Source: Halovibrio variabilis (GTDB taxonomy: Bacteria; Pseudomonadota; Gammaproteobacteria; Pseudomonadales; Halomonadaceae). From it: a stretch of 64,000 nt of DNA. Under the pieces are notes generated by a model, which was not told the DNA's origin, did no database searches, and saw only the letters and a list, made by a program, of their open reading frames with translations. The position numbers were made by a program, and so were the translations under genes. Of the stretch, positions 15,620 to 24,542 are shown piece after piece. Location: the NCBI RefSeq assembly GCF_007991175.1, contig NZ_BJXV01000012.1:1-64000 (forward strand). The letters are read 5' to 3'. Within the stretch, counting starts at the first letter, position 1; each line of letters opens with the position of its first letter.

Positions 15620-16318
15620 TCATATATCGCGCACGGTCAACGCCTGGCTGGCGGCCCCATCGTGTACGTTCAACATACGCTTAAACCACTTATCTACCGG
15701 GTCACCCGGTTCGACAAGCGCCTGTTTGGATACCACGTGCGCCCACATCATGCTGCCAAACAGCAGATAATCCGAGCCTGCGGGTGCATCGCCGTCTAAA
15801 AAGGCGCTGTCTGCGAGGAGATCACGTACTGGCGCCAGCACCTGATGGAGCTGCTTTTTGCCCTGTTCAGGCTGTTGGAATTCTTCCAGTGTACAGCCAA
15901 ATCGCGCCTCGCGGGTTTCGCGGAAATAGCCGCGATCATCGGGGTGCACCGCCGCCAGCAAATCCGTGGCAATGGTACGAAATATGGCCGGATTCACGCT
16001 GCGCTCAACGAAGTATTTAAACAGTAATACCCGCTGATAGCTGAGTCCTTCACCCAGCACCGGCGACTCGGGGTACGTTTTGTCCAGGTAACGCATGATG
16101 GCGAAGCTGTCGGTGACAACCTGCTCGCCGTCGCAGAGCACCGGCACTTTATCGTAGTCGGCAAATTCCAGCGCCTGCTTGTCGAGGAACCGCCAAGCCA
16201 CGGCGGTAAATTCCAGCCCTTTATGGGCGAGCGCCATGCGTACACGCCAGCAGAAAGGTGAAAAACGTAACCGTTCATCGCGTCCGCTTAGATCATAAAG
16301 TTTTAGCGCCACAGCCAT
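15620..16318 (-). CDS. glutathione S-transferase family protein (LigE-like)
   Basis: 232 residues. The N-terminal GST domain has SPFCWRVRMALAHKGLEF, in which S-P-F-C/W replaces the usual active-site loop, then VPVLCDGEQVVTDSFAIMRYLD. A helical C-terminal domain ends with SDYLLFGSMMWAHVV. The loop resembles the beta-etherase (LigE/LigF) branch. The substrate is unknown. It is upstream of, and codirectional with, the YfcG-like gene. Their 114-bp spacing makes a shared transcript possible. Confidence 0.8.
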   Translation of the reverse strand: MAVALKLYDLSGRDERLRFSPFCWRVRMALAHKGLEFTAVAWRFLDKQALEFADYDKVPVLCDGEQVVTDSFAIMRYLDKTYPESPVLGEGLSYQRVLLFKYFVERSVNPAIFRTIATDLLAAVHPDDRGYFRETREARFGCTLEEFQQPEQGKKQLHQVLAPVRDLLADSAFLDGDAPAGSDYLLFGSMMWAHVVSKQALVEPGDPVDKWFKRMLNVHDGAASQALTVRDI

Positions 16319-16333
16319 AGGCTCCTTGTGGTC

Positions 16334-16375
16334 GATAGTTGATGGATGGTAGTTCGTGAATGATAGTTGATGGAT
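16334..16375 (+). repeat. 14-bp direct repeat upstream of a GST gene
   Basis: GATAGTTGATGGAT occurs at 16334-16347 and again at 16362-16375, 28 bp apart, in the leader of the minus-strand GST gene. Confidence 0.7.
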
Positions 16376-16586
16376 AACGTCGTCGATAACAATGAGCGTA
16401 AGTCACCGACGACGCAAGCGATGCAATTTGCGAGCGCTGTGCTTAACGTTCGGCAGCTAACTGTAATGTCAATTAGTCTAATAGCTTGCTACCCGATCCC
16501 TCTTAAATAAATACGATAAAATATAATAAAAACAATTATTTAAATAAATATAACCGTCACAAAATCGGTCGTTAAACGCGCACCAT

Positions 16587-16601
16587 ATTGGTAAGACCAA
16601 T
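16587..16601. promoter_or_regulatory. PdhR/LldR/GlcC-type operator before the glycolate operon
   Basis: ATTGGTAAGACCAAT is a perfect palindrome (ATTGGT-AAG-ACCAAT) identical to the classical box of GntR-family regulators of pyruvate, lactate and glycolate genes. It lies 120 bp upstream of the permease start. The AT-rich stretch just before it (16501-16556) may hold promoter elements. No such regulator gene is adjacent; it must be encoded elsewhere. Confidence 0.7.
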
Positions 16602-16720
16602 TTTCCAATCTAGTTATCTGGTTAGCCTAAACGTATCTTTCACACAGATCCGACTGGCGCTCTACGGCCAGGTGGTTTTTTGCGGAGCCTACCAAATTAA
16701 AAACAAGGGGCAGTTCCTCC

Positions 16721-18412
16721 ATGAACGAAACGATACTTGCACTTCTGGCTTTCTTGCCGCTGCTGCTGGCGGGCATTTTGCTCATCGGGTTTAAAATACC
16801 GGCCAAGATAGCGATGCCTATCGTCTTTCTGACCGCGGCGATTATTGGCCTAACCGCTTGGGAGATGTCGTTTAGCCGCGTGGCGGCCTCGACCATTCAA
16901 GGCTTGATCCAAACCGCTGGGCTTTTATGGATTATCTTTGGCGCTATCCTGCTGCTTAATACGCTCAAGCATTCAGGTGGCATTACCGCTATTCGCAACG
17001 GCTTTTCCGGGATTAGCCCTGACCGCCGCGTACAGGCGCTGATTGTCGCGTGGCTGTTCGGCTGCTTTATCGAAGGCGCTTCTGGCTTTGGCACACCCGC
17101 GGCGGTGGCGGCGCCATTAATGGTGGCCCTCGGCTTCCCGGCGCTGGCGGCAGTAGTGGTAGGTATGATGATTCAGTCAACGCCGGTCTCGTTCGGCGCG
17201 GTTGGCACGCCCATTGTGGTCGGCGTGGGTAGCGGCCTGGATCGGGCGGGGATTAGCGCTGAGCTTGATTCGTTAGGCTCGAGCTGGGATGTGTTTTTCC
17301 AGCTGGTGACCAGCGAAGTCGCGATTATCCACGGTATCGTGGGCCTGTTAATGCCGCTGATCCTGGTCACTATAATGGTGCGCTTCTTTGGCGCCAACCG
17401 CTCCTGGAAAGAGGGGCTGTCGATTACTCCCTTCGCCATTTTTACCGGCATTTCCTTTGCCGTGCCTTACATGCTGGTAGGCGTATTGCTGGGTCCTGAA
17501 TTCCCCTCGATGATCGGCGCCATGGTGGGCTTGGCGATTGTCGTACCCGCCGCCAAGCGTGGCTTCCTGCTGCCTAAAGACACCTGGGACTTCCCCGAGT
17601 CCTCTTCCTGGCCGGACGAGTGGATCGGCAACCTGCAAATCAAGCTTGATGATGTCGTGGGCAGAGCGCCGATGTCGACGTTTATGGGCTGGGTACCCTA
17701 CGTTCTGCTGGCGCTTTTCCTGGTGGCGTCACGCACCGTTGAACCTCTTAAAGCAGCACTGACCTCTATCAACCTGAGCTGGAGCAATATTCTCGGCGAG
17801 ACCGGGATTAGCGGCGCTGTCCAGCCACTTTACCTACCCGGCGGCATTATTATCGCGGTGGTGATTGTAACGTACTTCCTGCACCGCATGAGCTCGCGAA
17901 ACATTGGTGCGGCGGTGTCGGAGTCAACCAAAACGATTTTTGGGGCGGGCTTTGTGCTGGTCTTTACCGTGCCCATGGTACGTATCTTGATCAATTCAGG
18001 GGTTAACGGCGCAGACCTTGTCTCGATGCCGGTCATGATGGCCCAGGCAGTCGCCAGTAGCGTGGGCGGCATTTACCCCTTCTTTGCACCCATGGTAGGG
18101 GCGTTGGGCGCCTTTATTGCAGGCTCCAACACGGTATCCAACCTAATGCTGTCGGAATTCCAGTTTAGTGTTGCTCAAACCCTGGGCCTCTCTACGGCCA
18201 TGATGGTATCGCTGCAGGCGGTCGGCGCCGCGGCGGGCAATATGATCGCGATTCATAACGTGGTCGCGGCGTCAGCAACGGTCGGGCTGCTAGGTCGTGA
18301 AGGCGCCACGCTGCGCAAGACAATTCTGCCCACCATCTACTATCTTGTTTTTACCGGCCTCATCGCGCTCATCGCTTTCTACGTGATTGGCGTGACGGAT
18401 CCGTTGATGTGA
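16721..18412 (+). CDS. glcA: glycolate/lactate permease (LctP family)
   Basis: 563 residues with about a dozen hydrophobic segments. The family signature [20 protein letters not shown] is at ~111-130 and [18 protein letters not shown] at ~152-169. LctP-family carriers import L-lactate, D-lactate and glycolate with protons. Because it is the first gene before glcDEFG, glycolate is the most likely physiological substrate, though lactate cannot be excluded. The C-terminal region ([20 protein letters not shown]) is also typical. The spacing to glcD is 31 bp. Confidence 0.9.
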   Translation: MNETILALLAFLPLLLAGILLIGFKIPAKIAMPIVFLTAAIIGLTAWEMSFSRVAASTIQGLIQTAGLLWIIFGAILLLNTLKHSGGITAIRNGFSGISPDRRVQALIVAWLFGCFIEGASGFGTPAAVAAPLMVALGFPALAAVVVGMMIQSTPVSFGAVGTPIVVGVGSGLDRAGISAELDSLGSSWDVFFQLVTSEVAIIHGIVGLLMPLILVTIMVRFFGANRSWKEGLSITPFAIFTGISFAVPYMLVGVLLGPEFPSMIGAMVGLAIVVPAAKRGFLLPKDTWDFPESSSWPDEWIGNLQIKLDDVVGRAPMSTFMGWVPYVLLALFLVASRTVEPLKAALTSINLSWSNILGETGISGAVQPLYLPGGIIIAVVIVTYFLHRMSSRNIGAAVSESTKTIFGAGFVLVFTVPMVRILINSGVNGADLVSMPVMMAQAVASSVGGIYPFFAPMVGALGAFIAGSNTVSNLMLSEFQFSVAQTLGLSTAMMVSLQAVGAAAGNMIAIHNVVAASATVGLLGREGATLRKTILPTIYYLVFTGLIALIAFYVIGVTDPLM

Positions 18413-18443
18413 ACGTAAATCAGCCTAAACCTGGGATGTCATT

Positions 18444-19943
18444 ATGAATATCCTCTTTGACGAACGGCTAGACGGCGAGTTGGTCCAGCGCGATAAAAGC
18501 GAGGTCTTAACCGACCTGCAACAGGCCGTGCCTGATATGACGCTGCTTTATCGCGAAGAAGACCTGCGCCCCTTCGAGTGCGATGGGCTGGCGGCCTATC
18601 GCGTACTCCCCATGCTGGTGGCGATGCCTGACAAGCTTGAGCAGGTTCAGGCGCTGCTAAAGCGCTGCCACGCGCTGGGCGTGCCCGTGGTCACCCGTGG
18701 CGCGGGCACCGGGCTTTCCGGCGGCGCCCTGCCGCTGGAGCGGGGTGTGCTGCTGGTGATGTCGCGCTTTGCCCAAATTATCAAGGTCGACCCTGACGCC
18801 CGCCTGGCGCGGGTTCAGCCTGGGGTGCGCAACCTGGCGATTTCCGAAGCCGCTGCCCCTTATGGGCTTTACTACGCGCCGGACCCTTCGTCGCAAATTG
18901 CCTGCTCTATCGGCGGTAACGTGGCGGAAAACGCCGGCGGGGTGCACTGCTTAAAATACGGTTTAACGGTGCATAACGTGATGCGCGTGGATGTGCTGAC
19001 TATTGCCGGTGAGCACATGACGCTGGGCGCTGAATCGCTCGACACGCCTGGATTTGACCTGCTCGCACTCATCAACGGCTCAGAAGGCATGCTCGGCGTC
19101 ATTACGGAGATCACCGTCAAACTGCTACCCAAGCCGGAAACCGCCAAGGTGCTGATGGCAAGCTTCGACGATGTCGAGAAAGCCGGTCGTGCGGTCGGCG
19201 ATATTATTGCTGCAGGGATTATTCCGGGCGGCCTGGAGATGATGGACAAGCTGGCGATTAAAGCCGCCGAAGACTTTGTCAACGCTGGCTACCCCCTCGA
19301 CGCCGAGGCAATTTTGCTCTGCGAGCTGGATGGCGTTGAGGCCGATGTGGACGATGACTGCGATACCGTGCGCCGGGTGCTGGAAAAAGCCGGGGCCACC
19401 CAGATCCAGCAGGCCCGCGATGATGCCGAACGCGCCAAGTTTTGGGCCGGGCGCAAGAACGCCTTCCCCGCAGTGGGCCGCATGTCGCCAGACTACTACT
19501 GTATGGATGGCACGATTCCCCGTCGCGAACTGCCCAGGGTTCTCAAAGGCATCGCCGCGCTTTCCGAAGAAAGCGGCCTGGCGGTGGCCAACGTCTTCCA
19601 CGCTGGCGACGGCAATATGCACCCGTTGATTTTGTTTGATGCCAATCAAGAAGGCCAGCTGGGGCTTGCCGAAGAGGTGGGCGGCAAGATTCTGGAACTT
19701 TGCGTGGCGGCAGGCGGGTCGATTACCGGCGAGCACGGCGTAGGCCGCGAAAAAATCAATCAAATGTGCAGCCAATTCCAGCCGCATGAAATTAGCATTT
19801 TTCACGCTCTAAAAGCTGCCTTTGACCCACAGCGCCTACTCAACCCTGGCAAGAACATTCCCACCCTGGCGCGCTGTGCCGAATTTGGCGCCATGCACGT
19901 ACATAATAATGAATTACCGCACCCGGAACTGCCACGTTTCTGA
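18444..19943 (+). CDS. glcD: glycolate oxidase FAD subunit GlcD
   Basis: 499 residues, the family's usual length. The N-terminal FAD-binding PCMH domain has PVVTRGAGTGLSGGALPL (~81-98) and SSQIACSIGGNVAENAGGVH (~151-170). The C-terminal FAD-linked oxidase domain ends with GGSITGEHGVGREK and LLNPGKN. GlcD is the catalytic subunit that oxidises glycolate to glyoxylate, working with GlcE and GlcF at the membrane. It follows the permease and precedes glcE by 52 bp. Confidence 0.97.
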   Translation: MNILFDERLDGELVQRDKSEVLTDLQQAVPDMTLLYREEDLRPFECDGLAAYRVLPMLVAMPDKLEQVQALLKRCHALGVPVVTRGAGTGLSGGALPLERGVLLVMSRFAQIIKVDPDARLARVQPGVRNLAISEAAAPYGLYYAPDPSSQIACSIGGNVAENAGGVHCLKYGLTVHNVMRVDVLTIAGEHMTLGAESLDTPGFDLLALINGSEGMLGVITEITVKLLPKPETAKVLMASFDDVEKAGRAVGDIIAAGIIPGGLEMMDKLAIKAAEDFVNAGYPLDAEAILLCELDGVEADVDDDCDTVRRVLEKAGATQIQQARDDAERAKFWAGRKNAFPAVGRMSPDYYCMDGTIPRRELPRVLKGIAALSEESGLAVANVFHAGDGNMHPLILFDANQEGQLGLAEEVGGKILELCVAAGGSITGEHGVGREKINQMCSQFQPHEISIFHALKAAFDPQRLLNPGKNIPTLARCAEFGAMHVHNNELPHPELPRF

Positions 19944-19995
19944 TCCGGCGCCTGGTGGACACCGCCACCAGGCACGACCATGACTAGGAAAGACC

Positions 19996-21090
19996 ATGAC
20001 CGAACAAGCGATTGCCGACCGCGATATCGCTGACGCCCTGTGCGAACAGGTGCGCAGCGCCTACGACGCACGCACGCCGCTACGCATTGTCGGCGGCGAC
20101 ACCCGCGCCTTTTATGGCCGCCCAGTTGAAGGCCAAGCATTGCAGATGGCCGAACATAGCGGCATTGTCAGCTACGACCCGGTGGAGCTGGTGGTTACCG
20201 TACGTGCTGGCACGCGGCTCAGCGCGCTTCAGGCTGAGCTGGCTGAGCATCACCAAATGCTGGCGTTTGAACCGCCGATGTTTGGCGCTGCCTCTACTGT
20301 TGGTGGCGCGGTCGCCACCGGGCTTTCCGGCCCACGCCGCCCCTGGGCGGGTGCCGCGCGCGATTTTGTGCTGGGCACACGGATCATTACCCAAGAGGGC
20401 AAGCTGCTCCGCTTTGGCGGCGAAGTGATGAAGAATGTCGCCGGTTACGACCTCTCCCGCTTGATGGCGGGCGCCCAGGGCACGCTCGGGGTACTTGCCG
20501 ACATCTCGTTTAAAGTCCTCCCGATCCCCACCGCCACGCACAGTTTGCGCTTATCTCTCGAGCTTGGTGAAGCGCTCAACAAGCTGGCCGAACTGGGCCG
20601 CAAGCCGCTGCCGATTACCGCGGCTGCCTGGCATCACGGCGAACTCCTGCTACGTTTGGAAGGTGGCAAAAGCTCGGTTAACGCTACCCAAGAGCGCCTG
20701 GGTGGCGAACCGCTCGACGCCGGTTTTTGGCGCGAGCTACGCGACCACCGTCACGCCTTTTTTACCTGCAGCGAGGGCCAGGCATTGTGGCGGCTGTCAC
20801 TGCCACCCAACAGCCCACCGCTGGCGCTGGATATTCCTGAAACCGATATCTTCTACGACTGGGCAGGTAGTCAACGCTGGGTCAAAACAGCCCTGGATGC
20901 TGACACCCTTCGCGATGCCTGCCAATCGGTGGGTGGTCACGCCACCTGCTACACGCCGCATGCACAAGGAGGGGCTGCAGAGCCCTTCACGCCACTTAAC
21001 GCGGTGGTAGAAAAATACCACCGCAACTTGAAAGCGGAATTGGATGTCCACGGCATTTTTAACCCCGGACGTCTCTATGCGGCGTTTTAA
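19996..21090 (+). CDS. glcE: glycolate oxidase FAD-binding subunit GlcE
   Basis: 364 residues. It shares the PCMH FAD-binding fold with GlcD but is shorter, with LRIVGGDTRAFYGRP near the N-terminus, FGAASTVGGAVATGLSGPRRP and DFVLGTRIITQEGKLLRFGG in the middle, and FNPGRLYA at the end. It forms the glycolate oxidase complex with GlcD and GlcF. The glcF start follows after 14 bp with GGAG upstream. Confidence 0.95.
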   Translation: MTEQAIADRDIADALCEQVRSAYDARTPLRIVGGDTRAFYGRPVEGQALQMAEHSGIVSYDPVELVVTVRAGTRLSALQAELAEHHQMLAFEPPMFGAASTVGGAVATGLSGPRRPWAGAARDFVLGTRIITQEGKLLRFGGEVMKNVAGYDLSRLMAGAQGTLGVLADISFKVLPIPTATHSLRLSLELGEALNKLAELGRKPLPITAAAWHHGELLLRLEGGKSSVNATQERLGGEPLDAGFWRELRDHRHAFFTCSEGQALWRLSLPPNSPPLALDIPETDIFYDWAGSQRWVKTALDADTLRDACQSVGGHATCYTPHAQGGAAEPFTPLNAVVEKYHRNLKAELDVHGIFNPGRLYAAF

Positions 21091-21104
21091 TCAGGAGAGT
21101 TGAC

Positions 21105-22337
21105 ATGCAGACGCACTTTACCGACGCCGACCGCCAAAAGCCGCACATCCAAGAAGCAGAGCGCGTGTTGCGCAGCTGCGTGCACTGTGGCTTTTGTAAT
21201 GCCACCTGCCCAACTTATCAGTTGTTGGGCGATGAACGCGACGGCCCGCGCGGGCGCATCTACCTAATGAAGGAGCTGCTGGAAAGCAGCGACGATGACG
21301 ACCAGGTAACCGAAGAGACGCGCCTGCACCTCGACCGCTGCCTCACCTGCCTTAACTGCGAAACCACCTGCCCTTCGGGGGTGGAGTACCACAAGCTGCT
21401 CAACATTGGGCGTGCCGAAATTGATCGCCGTGTCCCTCGTTCAGCCGGCGACCGGGCTCAGCGCTATGCATTGCGTAAAATGCTGGTCGAACCCAAACGC
21501 TTTAAAGCATTGCTAAAGCTCGGCCAAACCTTCAAACCGCTGGTGCCTGGCAAACTGCGCAGTAAAATGCCCCCGGCCCCGGTGGATGCGGGCACGCGCC
21601 CCAGCGCACAGCGCCACGCGCGCCAGGTACTAATGCTGGAAGGCTGCGTACAGCCGGGGCTCTCCCCCAACACCAATGCCGCAACCGCACGGCTACTTGA
21701 CCGGCTGGGCATCAGCGTCACACCGGTGACGGAAGCGGGCTGCTGCGGCGCCATCGACTTCCACCTCAACGCCCAAGACGCAGGCCGAGCACGAATGCGT
21801 GCCAATATCGATGCTTGGTGGCCACATATTGAGCACGGCGCGGAAGCCATTGTGCAGACCGCCAGCGGCTGCGGCGCCTTCGTTAAAGAGTATGGCGAAA
21901 TGCTGAAGGATGACCCCGATTACGCCATCAAAGCGCAGCAAGTCAGCGTTCTGGCGAAAGACATTGTCGAAATTTTGCGCGACGAGCCGCTGGAAGCATT
22001 AAACGTCAAGGAGTCAAAACGGCTGGCGTTCCACTGTCCCTGTACCTTGCAGCATGCGCAAAAACTTAACGGTGCCGTTGAAGGAGTGCTGAGCAAGCTT
22101 GGCTTTGCGTTAACGCCCGTGCAGGATGGTCACCTTTGCTGTGGTTCAGCAGGCACTTATTCGATTACCCAACCTGAACTGGCCACGCAACTGCGCGACA
22201 ATAAGCTCAATGCCCTGGAGGCAGGCAATCCAGAGGTTATTGTTACCGCGAATATCGGCTGTCAGACGCATTTGGCAGGCGCCAATCGTACGCCGGTGCG
22301 CCACTGGGTCGAAATCGTGGATGCCGCTCTGTCATAA
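21105..22337 (+). CDS. glcF: glycolate oxidase iron-sulfur subunit GlcF
   Basis: 410 residues. Two 4Fe-4S motifs are visible: CVHCGFCNATCP (C25, C28, C31, C35) and CLTCLNCETTCP (~76-87). Two CCG domains follow (EAGCCGAIDFHL, GHLCCGSAGTYS) that bind a further cluster. GlcF carries electrons from the flavin subunits to the quinone pool. All cluster cysteines look intact. Confidence 0.96.
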   Translation: MQTHFTDADRQKPHIQEAERVLRSCVHCGFCNATCPTYQLLGDERDGPRGRIYLMKELLESSDDDDQVTEETRLHLDRCLTCLNCETTCPSGVEYHKLLNIGRAEIDRRVPRSAGDRAQRYALRKMLVEPKRFKALLKLGQTFKPLVPGKLRSKMPPAPVDAGTRPSAQRHARQVLMLEGCVQPGLSPNTNAATARLLDRLGISVTPVTEAGCCGAIDFHLNAQDAGRARMRANIDAWWPHIEHGAEAIVQTASGCGAFVKEYGEMLKDDPDYAIKAQQVSVLAKDIVEILRDEPLEALNVKESKRLAFHCPCTLQHAQKLNGAVEGVLSKLGFALTPVQDGHLCCGSAGTYSITQPELATQLRDNKLNALEAGNPEVIVTANIGCQTHLAGANRTPVRHWVEIVDAALS

Positions 22338-22407
22338 TCCATGCCCCTCTTGCCGTAGCGCCGCCGGTGCTATGGCATTCCCCTAACTGCTAAAAGGAAG
22401 GTTTAGT

Positions 22408-22812
22408 ATGCAAACAAAAGCGATTCTGTCCCAGGCCGATGTCATCCAAGTGCTGGATGCCGCTCAACAAGAAGCCGATAGCAATGGTTGGGCGGTAACG
22501 GTCGCCGTCACCGATGATGGCGGCCACCTGTTGGCGCTACGCCGTTTAGATGGCGCGGCTCCCTTCAGCGCAGACGTTGCAACGCATAAAGCGCGCAGCG
22601 CAGCGCTCGGCCGTAAAGAGACCCAGGTATTCGAAGAGATGATTAACGGCGGCCGCACGGCGTTTGTGACGGCCCCGCTGCAAGGCCTGCTATCCGGCGG
22701 TGTGCCGATCACCCTGGACGGTTACGTTATCGGCGCTATCGGCATTTCGGGCGTAAAACCCGACCAGGACGTGCAGGTTGCTAAAGCAGGTGTTGCCGCA
22801 ATTACGGGCTAA
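22408..22812 (+). CDS. glcG: GlcG/HbpS-family protein
   Basis: 134 residues, single GlcG/HbpS domain (VAVTDDGGHLLALRRLDGA; GGVPITLDGYVIGAIGISG). Members bind haem or small ligands; the role in glycolate use is not settled. AAGGAAGG lies upstream of ATG 22408. It ends the glc operon, 29 bp before a strong terminator. Confidence 0.9.
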   Translation: MQTKAILSQADVIQVLDAAQQEADSNGWAVTVAVTDDGGHLLALRRLDGAAPFSADVATHKARSAALGRKETQVFEEMINGGRTAFVTAPLQGLLSGGVPITLDGYVIGAIGISGVKPDQDVQVAKAGVAAITG

Positions 22813-22840
22813 AGGCAGCTAATCAAGGCGCAGGCACACG

Positions 22841-22872
22841 AAAAAGCCCGGATCATTGATCCGGGCTTTTAG
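22841..22872. terminator. bidirectional terminator between the glc operon and tRNA array
   Basis: AAAAAGCCCGGATC-ATT-GATCCGGGCTTTT is a perfect hairpin with A and T runs on both sides. It serves both the plus-strand glc operon and the minus-strand tRNA genes that converge here. Confidence 0.92.
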
Positions 22873-22918
22873 AATTCGTTCGGCTAATGCCGATATCGTT
22901 CACAATATAAATGCTTAA

Positions 22919-22995
22919 TGGCGGACCGGACGAGACTCGAACTCGCGACCTCCGGCGTGACAGGCCGGCATTCTAACCGACTGAACTACCGGTCC
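22919..22995 (-). tRNA. tRNA-Asp(GTC), copy 1
   Basis: 77 nt on the minus strand with encoded CCA. The acceptor pair is GGACCGG/CCGGTCC, the anticodon loop is CTGTCAC with anticodon GTC, and the T arm has GTTCGAGTC. It is the last gene of the array. Confidence 0.96.
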
Positions 22996-23082
22996 ACGTA
23001 AAGCATTTTTACTACAACCATCTTGATGCAAGCACCAACTAACATTTACAAGCGGTTCAGAGGCGCTTTTAAAGCTAGGCGA

Positions 23083-23158
23083 TGGTGGGTGGTACTGGGT
23101 TCGAACCAGTGACCCCCAGCTTGTAAGGCTGGTGCTCTCCCAACTGAGCTAACCACCC
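23083..23158 (-). tRNA. tRNA-Val(TAC), copy 1
   Basis: 76 nt on the minus strand with encoded CCA. The acceptor pair is GGGTGGT/ACCACCC, the anticodon stem CCAGC/GCTGG holds anticodon TAC, and the T arm has GGTTCGAACC. Confidence 0.96.
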
Positions 23159-23213
23159 ATCAATTGATAACGCAGAGTATTAAGTGCTTATCAATTTATT
23201 ACAGCGGTTATCG

Positions 23214-23290
23214 TGGCGGACCGGACGAGACTCGAACTCGCGACCTCCGGCGTGACAGGCCGGCATTCTAACCGACTGAACTACCGGTCC
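23214..23290 (-). tRNA. tRNA-Asp(GTC), copy 2
   Basis: Sequence identical by eye to copy 1, 77 nt including CCA, anticodon GTC. Confidence 0.96.
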
Positions 23291-23337
23291 GAATAGCGAT
23301 AACAACTTACTTCCATACGCAGTTACTGGCTTGATGT

Positions 23338-23414
23338 TGGCGGACCGGACGAGACTCGAACTCGCGACCTCCGGCGTGACAGGCCGGCATTCTAACCAAC
23401 TGAACTACCGGTCC
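23338..23414 (-). tRNA. tRNA-Asp(GTC), copy 3 with a D-loop change
   Basis: Same as the other Asp copies except one base in the D loop (CAGTTGG instead of CAGTCGG). 77 nt including CCA, anticodon GTC. Confidence 0.96.
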
Positions 23415-23462
23415 GCTGATACATCAATCAACACTGCTTCACGTTTCCAACCAACCACTTAA

Positions 23463-23538
23463 TGGTGGGTGGTACTGGGTTCGAACCAGTGACCCCCAGC
23501 TTGTAAGGCTGGTGCTCTCCCAACTGAGCTAACCACCC
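23463..23538 (-). tRNA. tRNA-Val(TAC), copy 2
   Basis: Identical by eye to Val copy 1, 76 nt including CCA. It is the first gene of the five-gene array read 5' to 3' on the minus strand (Val-Asp-Asp-Val-Asp). Confidence 0.96.
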
Positions 23539-23622
23539 GCTGGACACGTGGCGCTGCATTTTACACAAGGCTTTCAGGAAGTCAACATGCCGCGTTTAAA
23601 AGCGTATTAAAAATACTCAGCT

Positions 23623-24378
23623 TTAAACGAGCGCGTTGCTCTTGCTTTCAGCGTCTTGCCCATGAGCGCGGACGAAGGATGCCGCAACTTGGGTAGCTTC
23701 GTCAATCAAAACCGTTTGCGTCAGCCCAGAAATTCGCCGTGGCTTGAAATCGTGGTCGCCGTCGGTTAGCCATGCAAGCTGCGCATTGGCGGGCAGTTCA
23801 TAGCCTGAGACGTCTTCTCGGCTGCCGAACGGGTCTCGTTCGCCCTGGGTTACCAACAGTGGGCATTGAATCGCGGGCCAGTGGGACAGGCGCAGCTTGT
23901 CGGGCGATTTAGGCGGGTGAAATGGGTACCCAGCCACGATGACGCCAGGGCATGGCTGCTGACTGGCTAACAGCGTTGCCACACGACCGCCCATTGATTT
24001 TCCACCGACCCACAGCGGGCTATCGAATAAACTGTTTAGCAATGCGTACCATTCGGAAAAGTGCTCAAGCGACTGGGCGATGGGCGGCGGTGGCCGACGC
24101 CTGCCGGTTGCCTGCATCTGCTGCATATAGGGGAAATCCATGCACAGCACTTGGACGCCCCGGCTCGCCAATGCGGCGACATATTGACGCATGAAAAGCG
24201 ACTGCTGTCCGGCACCTGCGCCATGGGCAAATAGCAGTCGCCCGACCTTGGCCTCTCCGCTCACCGCCAGCGGGCCCATGCCCGGCACCATGAAACAGCC
24301 ATTTGGCTGACGCGTAAGCACCTCTTTTAACGCCTCAGGAGGCACCTCGATATACTCAGAAAAAGCACAATGTGACAC
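23623..24378 (-). CDS. alpha/beta-fold hydrolase (KANL3/Tex30-like)
   Basis: 251 residues from GTG 24378, with AGGAG seven bases upstream. The motif LLFAHGAGAGQQS is an oxyanion-hole strand. The nucleophile elbow is GGKSMGGRVA (S in G-K-S-M-G), the acid is probably D in GERDPFGS, and the catalytic His is DGDHDFKP. These features place it in the dienelactone-hydrolase-like Tex30/KANL3 group of small bacterial hydrolases with no firm substrate. It lies alone between the tRNA array and the divergent ccoN. Its promoter region is shared with ccoN. Confidence 0.8.
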   Translation of the reverse strand: MSHCAFSEYIEVPPEALKEVLTRQPNGCFMVPGMGPLAVSGEAKVGRLLFAHGAGAGQQSLFMRQYVAALASRGVQVLCMDFPYMQQMQATGRRRPPPPIAQSLEHFSEWYALLNSLFDSPLWVGGKSMGGRVATLLASQQPCPGVIVAGYPFHPPKSPDKLRLSHWPAIQCPLLVTQGERDPFGSREDVSGYELPANAQLAWLTDGDHDFKPRRISGLTQTVLIDEATQVAASFVRAHGQDAESKSNALV

Positions 24379-24459
24379 CTATCGCTCCTGATAATTCAGT
24401 CTTTAACCAATTGGTGTGTTCAGCTTAAGGCTCGGCTGCGCTAGAATCTTGTCTGGATC

Positions 24460-24473
24460 TTGACCTGCATCAT
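24460..24473. promoter_or_regulatory. candidate FNR/Anr box upstream of ccoN
   Basis: TTGACCTGCATCAT matches the FNR/Anr consensus TTGAT-N4-ATCAA at eight of ten positions. It lies 70 bp before ccoN, an operon classically activated by Anr under low oxygen; anr itself is 10 kb downstream. Confidence 0.45.
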
Positions 24474-24542
24474 CAAGCGGGTGGCCGCATCCGTGCAAAA
24501 TGCCACGGGTTACCCCCTAACCGCGTTCGATGGGAACATGAC

